Assembly: GCA_029964075.1 (NCBI GenBank)
Contig: CM057146.1
Span: forward strand, 12,047,501 to 12,111,500
Direction of reading: 5' to 3'
Length of the DNA: 64,000 nucleotides
Source: Patiria pectinifera
Taxonomy: Eukaryota > Echinodermata > Asteroidea > Valvatida > Asterinidae
Within the stretch, counting starts at the first letter, position 1, and each line of letters begins with the position of its first letter. The notes under the pieces are model-generated. The model saw only the letters and a list, made by a program, of their open reading frames with translations, did not search any database and was not told where the DNA came from. The translations under genes were made by a program, and so were the position numbers. This document shows, piece after piece, positions 44,801 to 50,200 of the stretch.

Positions 44801-46325
44801 CAGTGGGTGGGTCATCAAAGTTGATAAATTACATCACAAACATCACATCAATACTGTAGCTTGACTCTCTTCGGAGATTTACCCTCTTTAGCTTGATCCA
44901 TGATTGTGTTTATAGGGAAAGGGCGTAATCATTTCCTCCGAAGAGGAAAGAAAATCAAATCTAGAATGAACCAATTAAAAATAAAATGTATTAATTCGGT
45001 AAGTAGGCCTATTTGGTATTCTCAACAAGGACATCCGGGTACTGATATTTGAACTGCGCAGTTTTAAATGTCATGTTGAAGCGCATCCAAGCATTGATAT
45101 TAGTTTCCCGATGAATCCCTATAGGTAACTGAATACGAAACATAACATTTTTAAATAAATAATTGTGAAAGCCACGCATTTTAGGCATTTAAAATTAAAT
45201 AATAAAACATAATTGTATAGCTTTGAATAACACCCGAAATTCGTAAACCCTAGCTAAACGTCTTTAAAGTACTCACGCGGTCCTCCTCCGCCACCTCGAC
45301 CTCTACGGCATGCATCTGAAAGAGTTGAACAATTGGGAGGCGTAAACATCCAAGTACAGTTCTTCATAAATCTTTTCGGAAGAAAAATTCAGAATATCTT
45401 TTTAATTTCCCAGCTGCAAAGGACTTCCTGGTGTGAAACTTCAGCTATTAGATGTAATTTGAGTCCGCGCCGATCGTATTTAAGAAGCTCCATATTTCCC
45501 ATCAGCAATCATATTGTTTGTAATCACTCCAATCGCGCATAGATACCCATGTTCAAACAACTCGAGTCGTTGCCGGATCGGGGGGGGGGGGTGGGGGTGC
45601 AAACGGGGGCCATCATCCCTCCCCCTCCCCAACCCACCCATTTTTTTTCATTATTCGGAGGGCTGACGACACTTTTTTGTCAGAAATTTTCAGGAAATAA
45701 ATATAAACTTTGCGTATCATCAGCTACACATACCTATAAATTGTATAAGTTTGATATTACAATGTGGAAATAGCGTACGATACTATACCCGGTAATAATA
45801 ATCCCTTTCCCCTTTTTGAACAAAATAAAAATACTCGAGTCCTCTTGTCGCCGCGCCCCTGTCTACAATTTGGTAGTTCTGTGTCCGCCTTGAACCCGAG
45901 TACTAACACGCAACACCTCATGCCGTTATGCATTTGCTTGAAGTTGCGGCAACGTGTGATGCAATTGGCAGGATCCGAGTACCACATATTGGGTGTTGCA
46001 ATTCTTGTGCAATTTATGTATGGTTGCCGATACTGTCTTAGTGTAAAACGATGTCCTGTTTTACAAATGGCCAAAATAAATAGATAAACAAACAAACAAC
46101 CCAACAACAAACAAACAACCAAACAGCCCAACAATAAACAAACAAACCACCAACCCAATAAACAACCCTGGCACCCTTACGAAGAAATAAAAAAAAAACT
46201 AGTAAAATGATGAGGTGCTCCATCAGTTTCATAATAAGAAAATTAATTAACCTACCCGTTGATTGAAGAGAAACAAGCAGCAGACACAGAACGAAAGCAG
46301 CGACTAGACTTGTCTTCGGTTCCAT
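5612..46325 (-). CDS. Secreted CCP (sushi)/HYR multidomain protein, partial gene
   Basis: A split gene for a large extracellular mosaic protein. Exon 1 (46256-46325) starts [18 protein letters not shown], a clear signal peptide. Exon 2 (45277-45315) adds a short Cys/Arg/Gly-rich piece. After a gap of about 15 kb, domain exons run leftwards from 30329 to 5612 and give HYR, CCP x2, HYR, CCP x5, HYR, CCP x3, HYR, CCP x2, about 1,100 residues. Every CCP is one phase 1-1 exon, the usual exon-shuffling arrangement, and most have six cysteines as in selectin-type sushi domains. All joins from 30329 to 5612 agree in phase. Exon 2 ends in phase 1 but the exon at 30329 needs two carried bases, so at least one exon between them is missing from this model. 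The 3' end is not found. SVEP1-like and hyalin-like proteins share the domain types, but orthology cannot be claimed. A role in matrix, adhesion or immunity is inference. Confidence 0.85.
6079..6273 (-). CDS. CCP domain
   Basis: Phase 1-1 exon starting [13 protein letters not shown], with [16 protein letters not shown] and WSGTSPRCL; six cysteines. The acceptor is TTCACAG and the donor GTAAGC. Confidence 0.92.
6952..7200 (+). mobile_element. hAT-type MITE (CATGGGCGTCGC family), intact
   Basis: A 249-bp element with terminal inverted repeats CATGGGCGTCGC / GCGACGCCCATG. It is flanked by a perfect 8-bp target duplication, TGTTCAAC (6944-6951 and 7201-7208); the 8-bp length is the known hAT signature. 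The inside is G-run/C-run rich. The intron lies between CCP 6273 and HYR 7280. Related copies: 43674-44187 and 52392-52597. Confidence 0.85.
7280..7398 (-). CDS. HYR domain, second half
   Basis: After TATATGCAG (phase 2) it reads [16 protein letters not shown] and then [19 protein letters not shown], ending VTVQ plus one base before GTAAGA. This completes the HYR begun at 7941. Confidence 0.88.
7791..7941 (-). CDS. HYR domain, first half
   Basis: The exon starts [15 protein letters not shown] and contains [16 protein letters not shown]. It ends in phase 2 before a GTATGA donor. The split lies after the DNSG motif, a different position from the HYR at 11664-12716. Confidence 0.88.
9179..9373 (-). 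CDS. CCP domain
   Basis: Phase 1-1 exon starting [13 protein letters not shown] (with an NLT sequon), with [15 protein letters not shown] and [12 protein letters not shown]; six cysteines. The acceptor is ATTGCAG and the donor GTAAAC. Confidence 0.92.
9991..10224 (-). CDS. CCP domain with a 14-codon C-terminal extension
   Basis: Starts [12 protein letters not shown], with [14 protein letters not shown] and [10 protein letters not shown]; six cysteines. Where the other CCP exons end (TGT GAA G then GT), this one has GAAG followed by AT (at 10033/10032), so the usual donor is absent. The next phase-1 donor, GCAG/GTATTT at 9990, adds 42 nt and keeps the frame. The end coordinate is therefore an inference. 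Confidence 0.8.
10480..10900 (-). repeat. Dispersed repeat, copy 1
   Basis: The reverse complement of this stretch resembles 28920-29385 over several hundred bases. Shared landmarks are GAAATTATTC(C/T)GTCTGGCTTGC and GGTGTTAT(T/C)ATTGGAAAC. It is probably a transposon of unknown class, in an intron. Confidence 0.6.
10956..11177 (-). CDS. CCP domain
   Basis: Phase 1-1 exon starting [13 protein letters not shown], with [18 protein letters not shown] and [10 protein letters not shown]; six cysteines. The C5-C6 segment is long. The intron upstream holds a GGTAAAAT-rich simple stretch at about 11290-11380. Confidence 0.92.
11664..11832 (-). CDS. HYR domain, second half
   Basis: The exon opens [14 protein letters not shown] after TTTAG (phase 0) and contains [19 protein letters not shown]. 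It ends VNVS plus one base before GTAACA. The intron splits the domain just before the DxSG motif. Confidence 0.9.
12616..12716 (-). CDS. HYR domain, first half
   Basis: The exon begins [18 protein letters not shown], the classic HYR start, and ends WEPLT before a GTAAGG donor, phase 1 in and phase 0 out. Its 3' splice site and first bases are the template of the minisatellite that lies directly upstream in the intron. Confidence 0.9.
13103..13752. mobile_element. Inverted-repeat element rich in GACGCGTC palindromes
   Basis: The ends are GCACCCGATTTCA and its inverse TGAAATCGGGTGC. The subterminal arms carry palindromes such as TGCGACGCGTCGCA and ACACGTCGCAACTC. It is about 650 bp with no coding potential. 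It is inserted inside the splice-site minisatellite. Confidence 0.8.
13798..14701. mobile_element. TA-flanked MITE with long inverted repeats (CAGGGTGGATAAAA)
   Basis: The ends CAGGGTGGATAAAA / TTTTATCCACCCTG are flanked by TA on both sides. The terminal repeats extend about 100 bp (GGGCACATGTGAATCAAAGG appears inverted at the other end). A nested hairpin with arms of about 100 bp lies at 14412-14620. The TA target fits a Tc1/mariner-like origin; no transposase is present. Inserted in the minisatellite. Confidence 0.85.
14839..15054 (-). CDS. CCP domain with a long C2-C3 loop
   Basis: Phase 1-1 exon starting [14 protein letters not shown], with [15 protein letters not shown] and [10 protein letters not shown]; six cysteines. 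The segment between the second and third cysteine is about ten residues longer than in its neighbours. Confidence 0.92.
15818..15905 (+). repeat. Dispersed repeat shared with 22960-23040
   Basis: GAATGGCAAATTCCAAAG and the following 60-70 bp are shared, with divergence, with 22960-23040. The class is unknown. It is intronic. Confidence 0.5.
16042..16091. repeat. Perfect 21-bp-arm hairpin
   Basis: The arms ATACACCACGTACCTCCCAC(G) and their exact inverse flank an 8-base loop, TGCATTGC. It abuts the tRNA-derived SINE that begins at about 16092. Confidence 0.9.
16092..16500 (+). mobile_element. tRNA-derived SINE
   Basis: The head resembles a tRNA, with Pol III A box TGGTCCAATGG and B box GGTTCGAATCC. 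It is followed by a body (CATGGTGCTTGTGCTCTTGAG) and a tail ending ACGTGCGCTTTATAAGACTCCGTCATTATT-like sequence, the type of 3' end shared by many L2-clade-mobilised SINEs. It is antisense to the host gene. A related copy is at 29799-30101. Confidence 0.8.
16705..16905 (-). CDS. CCP domain
   Basis: Phase 1-1 exon starting [15 protein letters not shown], with [13 protein letters not shown] and a TIMCEG end; six cysteines. The intron upstream (16906-22362) holds the deleted Ty3/gypsy element. Confidence 0.92.
18290..18395 (+). repeat. 5' LTR
   Basis: This 106-bp direct repeat looks identical to 20727-20832, and the GCCAC target duplication abuts its left side. Confidence 0.8.
18423..18905 (+). 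pseudogene. Retrotransposon gag-like fragment
   Basis: The first frame begins [18 protein letters not shown] and continues with [15 protein letters not shown] and [15 protein letters not shown], the zinc-finger-like gag start common in invertebrate Ty3/gypsy elements. It stops at 18680. A second frame (from 18784; [20 protein letters not shown]) continues the same protein, so the gene is frameshifted. It then runs into the integrase region after a large internal deletion. Confidence 0.75.
18918..20360 (+). pseudogene. Ty3/gypsy integrase remnant
   Basis: The frame from 18918 carries an integrase: an H2C2 zinc region (HAAHQG ... CNHCNRIA) and a DDE core with Asp in CADFFTYKG, Asp in ASDGGPEF and Glu in [10 protein letters not shown] stop at about 19786 cuts it after WRETLAA; the next frame (19812-20360) carries the C-terminal part ([24 protein letters not shown]). 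With no reverse transcriptase the copy cannot move by itself. Confidence 0.85.
20588..20668 (+). repeat. Two tandem copies of about 41 bp
   Basis: The unit TCTAGATTAACCGTTAATAA plus TGTTCTT(G/T)ATTCATGTTCT occurs twice in a row inside the retrotransposon 3' region. Confidence 0.85.
20727..20832 (+). repeat. 3' LTR
   Basis: This 106-bp direct repeat lies directly after the purine tract. GCCAC follows it at 20833. Confidence 0.8.
21540..22040. repeat. Inverted-repeat element
   Basis: GGCGAGGTAAAAAAAAACAT plus GTTTCTCGTCC at about 21588 returns inverted at about 21915-21952 (GGACGAGAAACATG ... TTACTTCGCC), with matching GCGGCC-type inner segments. The inside is poly(T/A) rich with no coding potential. 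Confidence 0.65.
22055..22256. mobile_element. Small hairpin MITE, copy 1
   Basis: The inverted ends AAAGATTTCCATATACGAAG / CTTCGTATATGGAAATCTTT enclose a core holding CTCATAGGGTTTGTACACAGG. It is the same family as 30356-30586. Confidence 0.75.
22363..22557 (-). CDS. CCP domain
   Basis: Phase 1-1 exon starting [15 protein letters not shown], with [16 protein letters not shown] and [10 protein letters not shown]; six cysteines, the CCP Trp and Gly pattern intact. The acceptor is TATTCAG and the donor GTAAAG. Confidence 0.92.
22960..23040 (+). repeat. Dispersed repeat shared with 15818-15905
   Basis: GAATGGCAAATTCCAAAG and the flanking bases match the other copy, with divergence. Confidence 0.5.
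23330..23494. repeat. Long hairpin, arms about 75 bp
   Basis: GGGAATAACAGTGTGAGGA, then GGTCTTCACTGCGTGATAAT and GACCGCTGTTAATGGACC return inverted after a loop of about 17 bases. The arms are close to perfect. No tandem or coding content. Confidence 0.88.
24277..24474 (-). CDS. CCP domain
   Basis: Phase 1-1 exon starting [13 protein letters not shown], with [16 protein letters not shown] and a YEARCEG end; six cysteines. The upstream 3' splice-site region is partly made of a MITE end that starts at 24501. Confidence 0.92.
24501..25013. mobile_element. MITE with CAGGGTGAGT ends
   Basis: The left end CAGGGTGAGTAAAAAAAAC is preceded by TA. The inverted right end (GTTTTTTTGACTCACCCA) is less complete. 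The arms share GTTTTAGTGAAGTT and AAATCTAGAATATGAAAGC-like segments in inverse. It lies 26 bp upstream of the 3' splice site of the CCP exon at 24474. Confidence 0.75.
25691..26067. mobile_element. GGCCAAAAAAAAAATACTCG MITE, copy 1
   Basis: The terminal GGCCAAAAAAAAAATACTCG and GGTCTCTG repeats are inverted at the far end. The body contains repeated GCACCAAGGCAAAT(T/G) phrases. The reverse complement matches 37720-38056 nearly throughout. Confidence 0.8.
26572..27199. mobile_element. TA-flanked MITE with inverted arms (CAGGGTGAGTC)
   Basis: Ends CAGGGCGAGTC / GACTCACCCTG, both flanked by TA. The arms (GCGGAACCCAAACCCCAAAA, TATGTAGCACCAAAAA, GACTAATTTCAG-like) are inverted copies of over 150 bp. 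The right edge is 25 bp from the donor of the CCP exon at 27225. Confidence 0.85.
27225..27413 (-). CDS. CCP domain
   Basis: Phase 1-1 exon starting [12 protein letters not shown], with [18 protein letters not shown] and [11 protein letters not shown]; six cysteines. A TA-flanked MITE ends only 25 bp beyond its donor (at 27199). Confidence 0.92.
28038..28286 (-). CDS. HYR domain in a single exon
   Basis: A complete HYR domain without an internal intron: [10 protein letters not shown], then DNSGDAIVP, then [19 protein letters not shown]. The exon is phase 1-1. It differs from the two downstream HYR domains of this gene, which are split by introns at two different positions. Confidence 0.92.
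28540..28710 (-). CDS. CCP domain
   Basis: Phase 1-1 exon starting [12 protein letters not shown], with [14 protein letters not shown] and [11 protein letters not shown]. It has six cysteines and the conserved Trp. The acceptor is TTCCAG and the donor GTCAGT. Confidence 0.9.
   Translation of the reverse strand, partial: VFSVRLYVGLPAQMASGTTVSAPTHALVPATALLQDRVAPGSAELIAHGLVHPQLV
28896..29385 (+). repeat. Dispersed repeat, copy 2 (CAGGGTGTATAAAAAG start)
   Basis: It begins CAGGGTGTATAAAAAGGTAA, like the other CAGGGTG MITEs here, and its body matches the reverse complement of 10480-10900. The right end is unclear. Confidence 0.55.
29581..29757 (-). CDS. CCP domain
   Basis: Phase 1-1 exon starting [13 protein letters not shown] and containing [17 protein letters not shown] and a WSGAEPRC end. 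It has seven cysteines, one more than the six typical here (the motif TCRSCRRW), so one may be unpaired or the pairing may be altered. The acceptor is CTCTTTAG and the donor GTGAGA. Confidence 0.9.
29799..30101 (+). mobile_element. tRNA-derived SINE with target duplication
   Basis: A box-like TGGTCCAACGG and B box GGTTCGAACCC in the head; body CATGGTGCTTGTGTTCTTGGG; the tail ends AAGCCCTATATAAGCACTA plus an ATT microsatellite. A TATAAC target duplication lies at 29793-29798 and 30102-30107. It sits in the intron between HYR 30208 and CCP 29757. Confidence 0.85.
30208..30329 (-). CDS. HYR domain, second half
   Basis: The exon runs from TTGGTAG to a GGAGTAAGT donor, phase 2 in and phase 1 out. 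It ends with the HYR signature [20 protein letters not shown], matching the family pattern Y.A.D..GN...C.F.V.V. A hairpin MITE (30356-30586) sits just upstream of its 3' splice site. Confidence 0.8.
30356..30586. mobile_element. Small hairpin MITE, copy 2
   Basis: The inverted ends AAGATTCCCATATCTGGCCA / TGGCCAGATATGGGAATCTT enclose a core with CTCATATAGGGTTTGTGCAC, as in 22055-22256. It abuts the acceptor of the HYR exon at 30329. Confidence 0.8.
30689..30765 (-). CDS. Possible first half of the first HYR domain
   Basis: The reading frame ends [10 protein letters not shown] and then a GTAAGC donor. This resembles the end of HYR first-half exons (compare [11 protein letters not shown] at 7791-7941). 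It leaves two carried bases, which is exactly the phase the next exon (30329) needs. The typical HYR start (D..PP...CP) is not visible upstream and the acceptor is unclear, so the left part may be decayed or the match may be chance. Confidence 0.3.
31706..32161. repeat. Inverted repeat, arms about 200 bp
   Basis: GCCCCATAAATATGGCCTAT to CTGCCTTTTTCAGATGTC (31706-31919) returns inverted at 31961-32161, around a core of about 40 bp. The arms look over 95% identical apart from small indels, so the structure is young or is maintained. Confidence 0.88.
32293..32380. repeat. Hairpin with 40-bp arms
   Basis: GCTGGAGTTACCCAGCCCTA and AATTTTATCATTGGGTTGTC return inverted after the loop ATTTAG, with only a small inner mismatch. 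Confidence 0.9.
32876..34176. repeat. Giant 1.3-kb foldback, arms about 600 bp
   Basis: From AGTCAGGTGGC at the left to GCCACCTGACT at the right, successive blocks recur in mirror order: GTCACGAT, GGTGACACCTGAAATTCTTT, TGCATAAATCGTTAATCCCTG, GCGCGCA, TGTTCAAG. The centre lies near 33530. The arms are diverged (roughly 80-90% by eye). No ORF of note. It is probably a long-arm foldback transposon. Confidence 0.85.
34180..36020. other. Intronic DNA, no gene seen
   Basis: Only a degraded copy of the GGGCCCGCTTAAGGGCCCC repeat (about 35255-35340) is recognised. An open minus frame at 35562-35861 looks like no known protein. Confidence 0.5.
36023..36116. repeat. Hairpin with 42-bp arms
   Basis: TAGCTTGAGTAACTCTAGCT and GACATGCTCATATTCATTCA return inverted after a loop of about 9 bases; a single mismatch or indel. 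Confidence 0.9.
36643..36726. repeat. Clustered CTTGTGGGGTACC palindromes
   Basis: Four GGTACC-containing half-sites (CTTGTGGGGTACCGG, GGTACCCCACAAGG, TTGCGGGGTACCG, GGTACCCCACAAG) form two adjacent hairpins. Confidence 0.75.
36985..37150 (+). repeat. Short tandem array (GAACCTGATTAAAATATTAG)
   Basis: Units of about 45-65 bp with GGAACC, ATTAAAATATTAGAACCAAG and AATATTAGGAACCTGG recur about three times with indels. Confidence 0.8.
37720..38056. mobile_element. GGCCAAAAAAAAAA MITE, copy 2
   Basis: Inverted relative to 25691-26067 and similar end to end. It carries the same repeated GCACCAAGGCAAAT phrases and the same terminal inverted repeats. Confidence 0.8.
39098..40015 (+). mobile_element. 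hAT-type MITE (CAGTGGCGTAGC family), intact
   Basis: 918 bp, ends CAGTGGCGTAGC / GCTACGCCACTG, flanked by a perfect 8-bp duplication, CATAATAA (39090-39097 and 40016-40023). It contains three copies of an inner repeat with the palindrome GGGCCCGCTTAAGGGCCC (about 39255, 39417, 39652) and long G-runs. Confidence 0.88.
40039..40332 (-). CDS. Unrecognised 97-residue ORF
   Basis: A frame closed by an in-frame upstream stop, from an ATG at 40332, reading [20 protein letters not shown] and ending KPDLRRI. The composition is even and hydrophilic, with the kind of codon use seen in the real exons, unlike most frames in the intron. A GC-rich stretch lies upstream (40490-40700). It could be a small nested gene, a first exon (a possible donor follows GAGAAG), or a transposon fragment. 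I do not recognise it. Confidence 0.3.
   Translation of the reverse strand: MLKLSKLRISTLCEPIDQEHTPCESTSSDLFGKADNEALQPIRTPGFPPENFTPEPSAEVPRKAVPRHDLQDRHEKVIAKYGHRVTSVAIKPDLRRI
40340..42230. other. Intronic DNA, no gene seen
   Basis: A GC-rich patch at 40490-40700 without a convincing frame, then AT-rich sequence. No repeat family is recognised. Confidence 0.5.
42237..43591 (+). mobile_element. hAT-type MITE with two right ends
   Basis: The left end CAGTGGCGTAGCC is preceded by CCCGTAGG (42229-42236), and the same 8 bp follow the outer right end (43592-43599). A second right end, GGCTACGCCACTG, occurs earlier at 43179 without a matching duplication. The segment 43180-43460 is foreign to the 39-kb copy. 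Inner GGGCCCGCTTAAGGGCCC repeats lie at about 42408, 42598 and 42832. Confidence 0.82.
43674..44187. mobile_element. hAT-type MITE (CATGGGCGTCGC family) with an insert
   Basis: The ends CATGGGCGTCGC / GCGACACCCATG are flanked by CGGCGAGG and CGGCGTGG (7 of 8 match). The right part matches 6952-7200 in reverse. A palindromic element is nested at 43708-43948. Confidence 0.75.
43708..43948. repeat. Palindromic array of GTCCGACGCCTCATAA
   Basis: About four plus-sense units (AAGTCCGACGCCTCAT), a short centre (CAACGGAAAAACG), then about eight minus-sense units (TATGAGGCGTCGGACTT). The ends are TCATAAGTCCGACG and its inverse. Confidence 0.9.
44188..45276. other. Intronic DNA, no gene seen
   Basis: It begins with a fragment of the GGCCCGCTTAAGGGCC repeat (about 44190-44290). 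The rest is AT-rich and unassigned. Confidence 0.5.
45277..45315 (-). CDS. CCP/HYR gene exon 2: Cys/Arg/Gly-rich micro-exon
   Basis: This is a 39-nt exon between TTTCAG and CGCGTGAGT, phase 1-1. Joined to exon 1 it reads [13 protein letters not shown], a probable mature N-terminus with one free cysteine. The exon is short and low in complexity, so the call rests mainly on its two good splice sites. Confidence 0.6.
46085..46170. repeat. (CAAA/CAAC)n simple repeat
   Basis: An AACAAACAACCAAACA-type low-complexity run in intron 1 of the CCP/HYR gene. Confidence 0.85.
46256..46325 (-). CDS. CCP/HYR gene exon 1: start and signal peptide
   Basis: The ATG at 46325 opens 23 codons with a charged N-terminus (EPK) and a long hydrophobic core ([10 protein letters not shown]), ending in QST before a phase-1 GTAGGT donor. 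An AT-rich TATA-like element (TTAAATAAAAG on the minus strand) lies about 40-50 bp upstream. Assignment to the downstream CCP exons rests on strand, phase and the lack of another candidate. Confidence 0.75.
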
Positions 46326-46771
46326 CCTGAAGCCTGGTATGATGTGGACTTGACTTGTGGCTATACTTTTATTTAATGCCACCCACGGAATCAGCCACGC
46401 GCAGTCATGCTCTACTTGGCAGTTGCAAAAGTAAGTATAGAAACTGCACCTACACCTGCAATTCTCCGCCCATCTAACATTAACACCACCTAATAAGTTG
46501 GTATGGAAGTGCCCTTTTGTGGGGACTAGCAGGCTGTCACGGGTTCAACGTGCATAGGCCTAAACCCTGCCGTAACTCGCGGCGCTGGTATATATAATGG
46601 CTCCGTTTGCGGAGGGTAGCTCCACCCAAGGGACTCACTCTGACCGTTACCGACCATTTACGACCTGGTAGTGTGCGCATAAATCTGCTCTGTGTAAATA
46701 ATCGTTTAAACTCAGATTTAAAGTCCCAAGAACTTTGGGACATCGATTCAGGCTAACTTAAAGACTTTACA
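46326..46771. promoter_or_regulatory. Divergent promoter between the two genes
   Basis: Only 446 bp separate the two start codons, which face away from each other. A TATA-like TTAAATAAAAG (minus strand, about 46362-46377) serves the CCP/HYR side. TATATATAA (plus strand, about 46588-46598) lies about 175 bp before the JmjC ATG. No transcript data place the start sites. Confidence 0.55.
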
Positions 46772-47208
46772 ATGAAGTCTACTAAGATCCCCTCCGTCAT
46801 CATCTGCCTCATGGTATCCTTACATCAGTCAGGTGCCGAGGATGCTCAATCCTCCTCCCCACCCACCTCATTACCACCAGGTCATCTCAAACCATTGGCT
46901 TCCGAGGCTACCCGTCTCCCCGTCTCAGTCATCCAGGACTTCCCTTCCCCTTACGAGTTCTTCCGCAGCTATGTCTACCCCTCCGTCCCCGTCATCATCA
47001 AACAAGGAGCGAGGCGTTCGCCAGCCTTCCAGAAATGGACCGACGAGTACCTGAAGAGCTTGCCCGAATCCCAGCAGCTGATCAGAGTGGAGATGCGGAA
47101 GGTTGAGGAAAGACAGTTACCGAGGATGGATATGCCCTTCGCTGAATTCCTGGACAGATACCAAACCACCGATGAGTACCTTGTCGCAAGAGTCCCAGAT
47201 TTCTTAAA
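46772..47208 (+). CDS. JmjC gene exon 1: signal peptide and N-terminal cupin part
   Basis: MKSTKIPSVIICLMVSLHQS, a low-complexity Ser/Pro stretch, then FRSYVYPSVPVIIKQGARRS, which is typical of the N-terminal part of cupin_8 JmjC proteins. The donor is AA/GTGAGT, phase 2. Confidence 0.92.
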
Positions 47209-50200
47209 GTGAGTGCTGTGACTTTAATGTACACAAAAAGACAAGTCTCTTCCATAACTTTAGAATATCTTCATTTTCTAATGCATGTACAGAAAAATAT
47301 TTGTAAAGTTCAGACTGCTATGATTTTCGTTACAAAGGTGTGGTTGGCACGACAGCACAGTCTTCCGATATTTTAAAGGGCCATCGTTGTGTATTGTAAA
47401 GATTGCCATCGCTTTATTTTCCTGAATTTTTATTCATCTCATTCTTCATAACCATGCATAATTTTGTCGATCATTTGTGATTACAATAGTTAGTCAGTTG
47501 GTGTTGATCAATGAAATGGAGAATATTTTGAGAAAACTATGACAAAGGTGTTTTTGATCTATTCCAGGAAAGACGTGCTGATCCCGCCATCTTTGCATTG
47601 TACTAACGTCACTGCTAATTTGCTGGAAACAGTAAGTTTGGAGGATCATTTTGTAAGAGAAAACAAATTCATCTTGACAGAACAAGATGATGTATTGCAG
47701 ATGTTCAGAACTAACCTACTGATTAATAATTGGCAAAGTGACGGACGGACAGACCAAGCCCAACGAAGCGATCGACCGACAAACAAGCAAAACCACCAAC
47801 CAATAAACAAACCAACTGACAGGGCAAGGCAATTTTCCAAAACGTAACCTACTCAATCATTATAAAAAAAAAACTTAATCGTATACTGTTACTAAACAGT
47901 GGTGTTATACTTAGTACGAAAACAATGCACGAAAAGCAAATGATCATAATATGCTTTTATTGAAAATTTGTTGTCTCTGCGGCGAAAACTAAAGGATCCT
48001 TCGCCCCGCAGTGGTGCAGTTTTCACGAACAACATTAATGACATTCTTTTCTATGTGGACAGATGCTCTGGTTTAGTAGCGGAGGTACCAAGTCCCACGT
48101 ACACATCGACTACGTGGACATTATCAACTGTCTGTTCAGGGGCCAGAAAGACTTCCTTCTCGTCAACTACACCCGCTACAGACAACAGGTAAACATCAAC
48201 AGTTCAGACACACACCTGACCGGTGAATGACATATGAAAGGCTGCTTGCCGAGGTTCAGTTTTTTTTAATGTCATGTTGACTCAAGCATAGATCGACGCT
48301 GTCTAGTGTCAAAACCCCAGACGGATAGCGTCGATTTGTATGACGATTGTCTACGTGGTTTTAAGGTGAAAACTGGCGTGGGAGGGGTCCAGACCAGGAG
48401 TGGAGTGCTACCCTGGATATAATTAGGAATAAAAAGCCTCCTGATGTGTAGTTTTGTTCAGGGACGAATTTTGAGTTTTGACAGTTGCTTTGAGTTTTTA
48501 CATTCAGGCTTGCTTGGTTTTTCCGGAGTATATGCACTTAAATACGTTAAATAATGTTACTGCCATCAAAATGTTTCAAATGTTAACAATTATAAATGGT
48601 ATTCTTTGGCCCCCCCCCCAAAAAAAAATGCATCAATTTTGAATAGGTCAGGTGTGCATTTAGCTTTTTCAATACTGTTTTTTTTTGAAAGGAAGGCGAT
48701 CACCACAAAGCTTTATGCTCTTTGGAACAAGTTAAAGCATTATAAATTGATTATTTTAATTAATAGCTCCACGGTCTCCCTTCATTTTAAAGATTGTGTT
48801 CGACCATCCAGAAGGCTTCTACTCGAGTGTAGACGTGGAACGAGTCGACTTGAACAAGTTCCCTGGAATGAGAAACCTGGAGTTCCATGAAGCGAAAATG
48901 CAAGCTGGCGACTGCATCTACCTACCGTTCAAATGGTCAGAAGATACAGTACAAAAACATTTTGTATGGCATGTTACTTATTTCGCATTTGTGTTCACTG
49001 TCAATATTTTTCTTGATATTTCTGCAATGTGTTGTGAATAAGCCTACACTCATGTTAATGGAATCAACACAAAGTTTATCTTTAATTCCATGCTGTTTAC
49101 TATAAGTAGGCCTATGCCAGTTAAAAAACACACCCAAAGACCACTGATTTCATGATTTCATGAATTGCATCAAAAAATCAAATTCATACTTCCGATTGGG
49201 TTTGATGAAGGATCGATTAAGATTTGATAACAACTTTTTATTGTATTTTGGTGGAAAGTCACTTTCACTTTTTTTTATAACAAAGACAACACATTAGCAC
49301 AGACAACACATTAGCTCAATAGAGTGGTCCAATATATTGGCCTATTATGAAACCACAGAAAATGATCAAGGAAAAGCAATGTGCATGTAAAGGCATGTGG
49401 AAAATGTACGGTTACTGTGAATAGTGAATCATCGAGCGTTACTTTTTACACCAAACATAACCGTCTGATAAATAGATATGCTCAATTGCAGTAACAAGCC
49501 TGCTTTTGTACAAAAGTGCTTTAATTGTGTGATCATTCAAAGCATTTATTTAAACTATTGTTTCAAAAAAGGCCTGATACAAGTTTTACAACTTCAAAAG
49601 TAATGCCGGTATTAGTTAATGATAGCGTCTGTTTTGACCCTAAAAGAGTTAGATTTGAAAATAGAAAACAGTCAGACTTGTACCCAGCTGACCGCAGCAA
49701 GGGTCTCAGCTGGGTGCAACTTTGACTGATTTGTTAGTCAAATTTCAAGAGAGTATTTTTTTTTTTATATAGAGTGTATATTCCAGATCCAGTGAAAAAC
49801 GGTTGGAAATTCCCTCGTTTCACAGTGTAGTCTTGTGATGATTATATTTAATTCCGTGTTTATCCAGTCGTTGGTCTTGAAATGATGTAATTCTATGTTT
49901 GTTTATATTCCTTGTCTTACCCCTCCCCTCTCCCCTTCCCAGCTTACCTTCCTCATACCTTAGGCTATGGAACTCTAAAAACAAGTGAACAATTTTTTTT
50001 ATTTTTTTTTATTGCCTCCTTATAATTAAATCACTTTATTGGAATAATTATCCGTTTTAATCCTGGGAATTTGTGTTATCCCTCCCCGCCCACACCCCCC
50101 TTCCCTTAACTCCCCACATAGCTTAATTTTTGTCCTATTGTGAGTTTGATGTTTTATGACAGTTATGTATTCCTTTGTCTTTTTTTTTTTTTTTTTTGTA

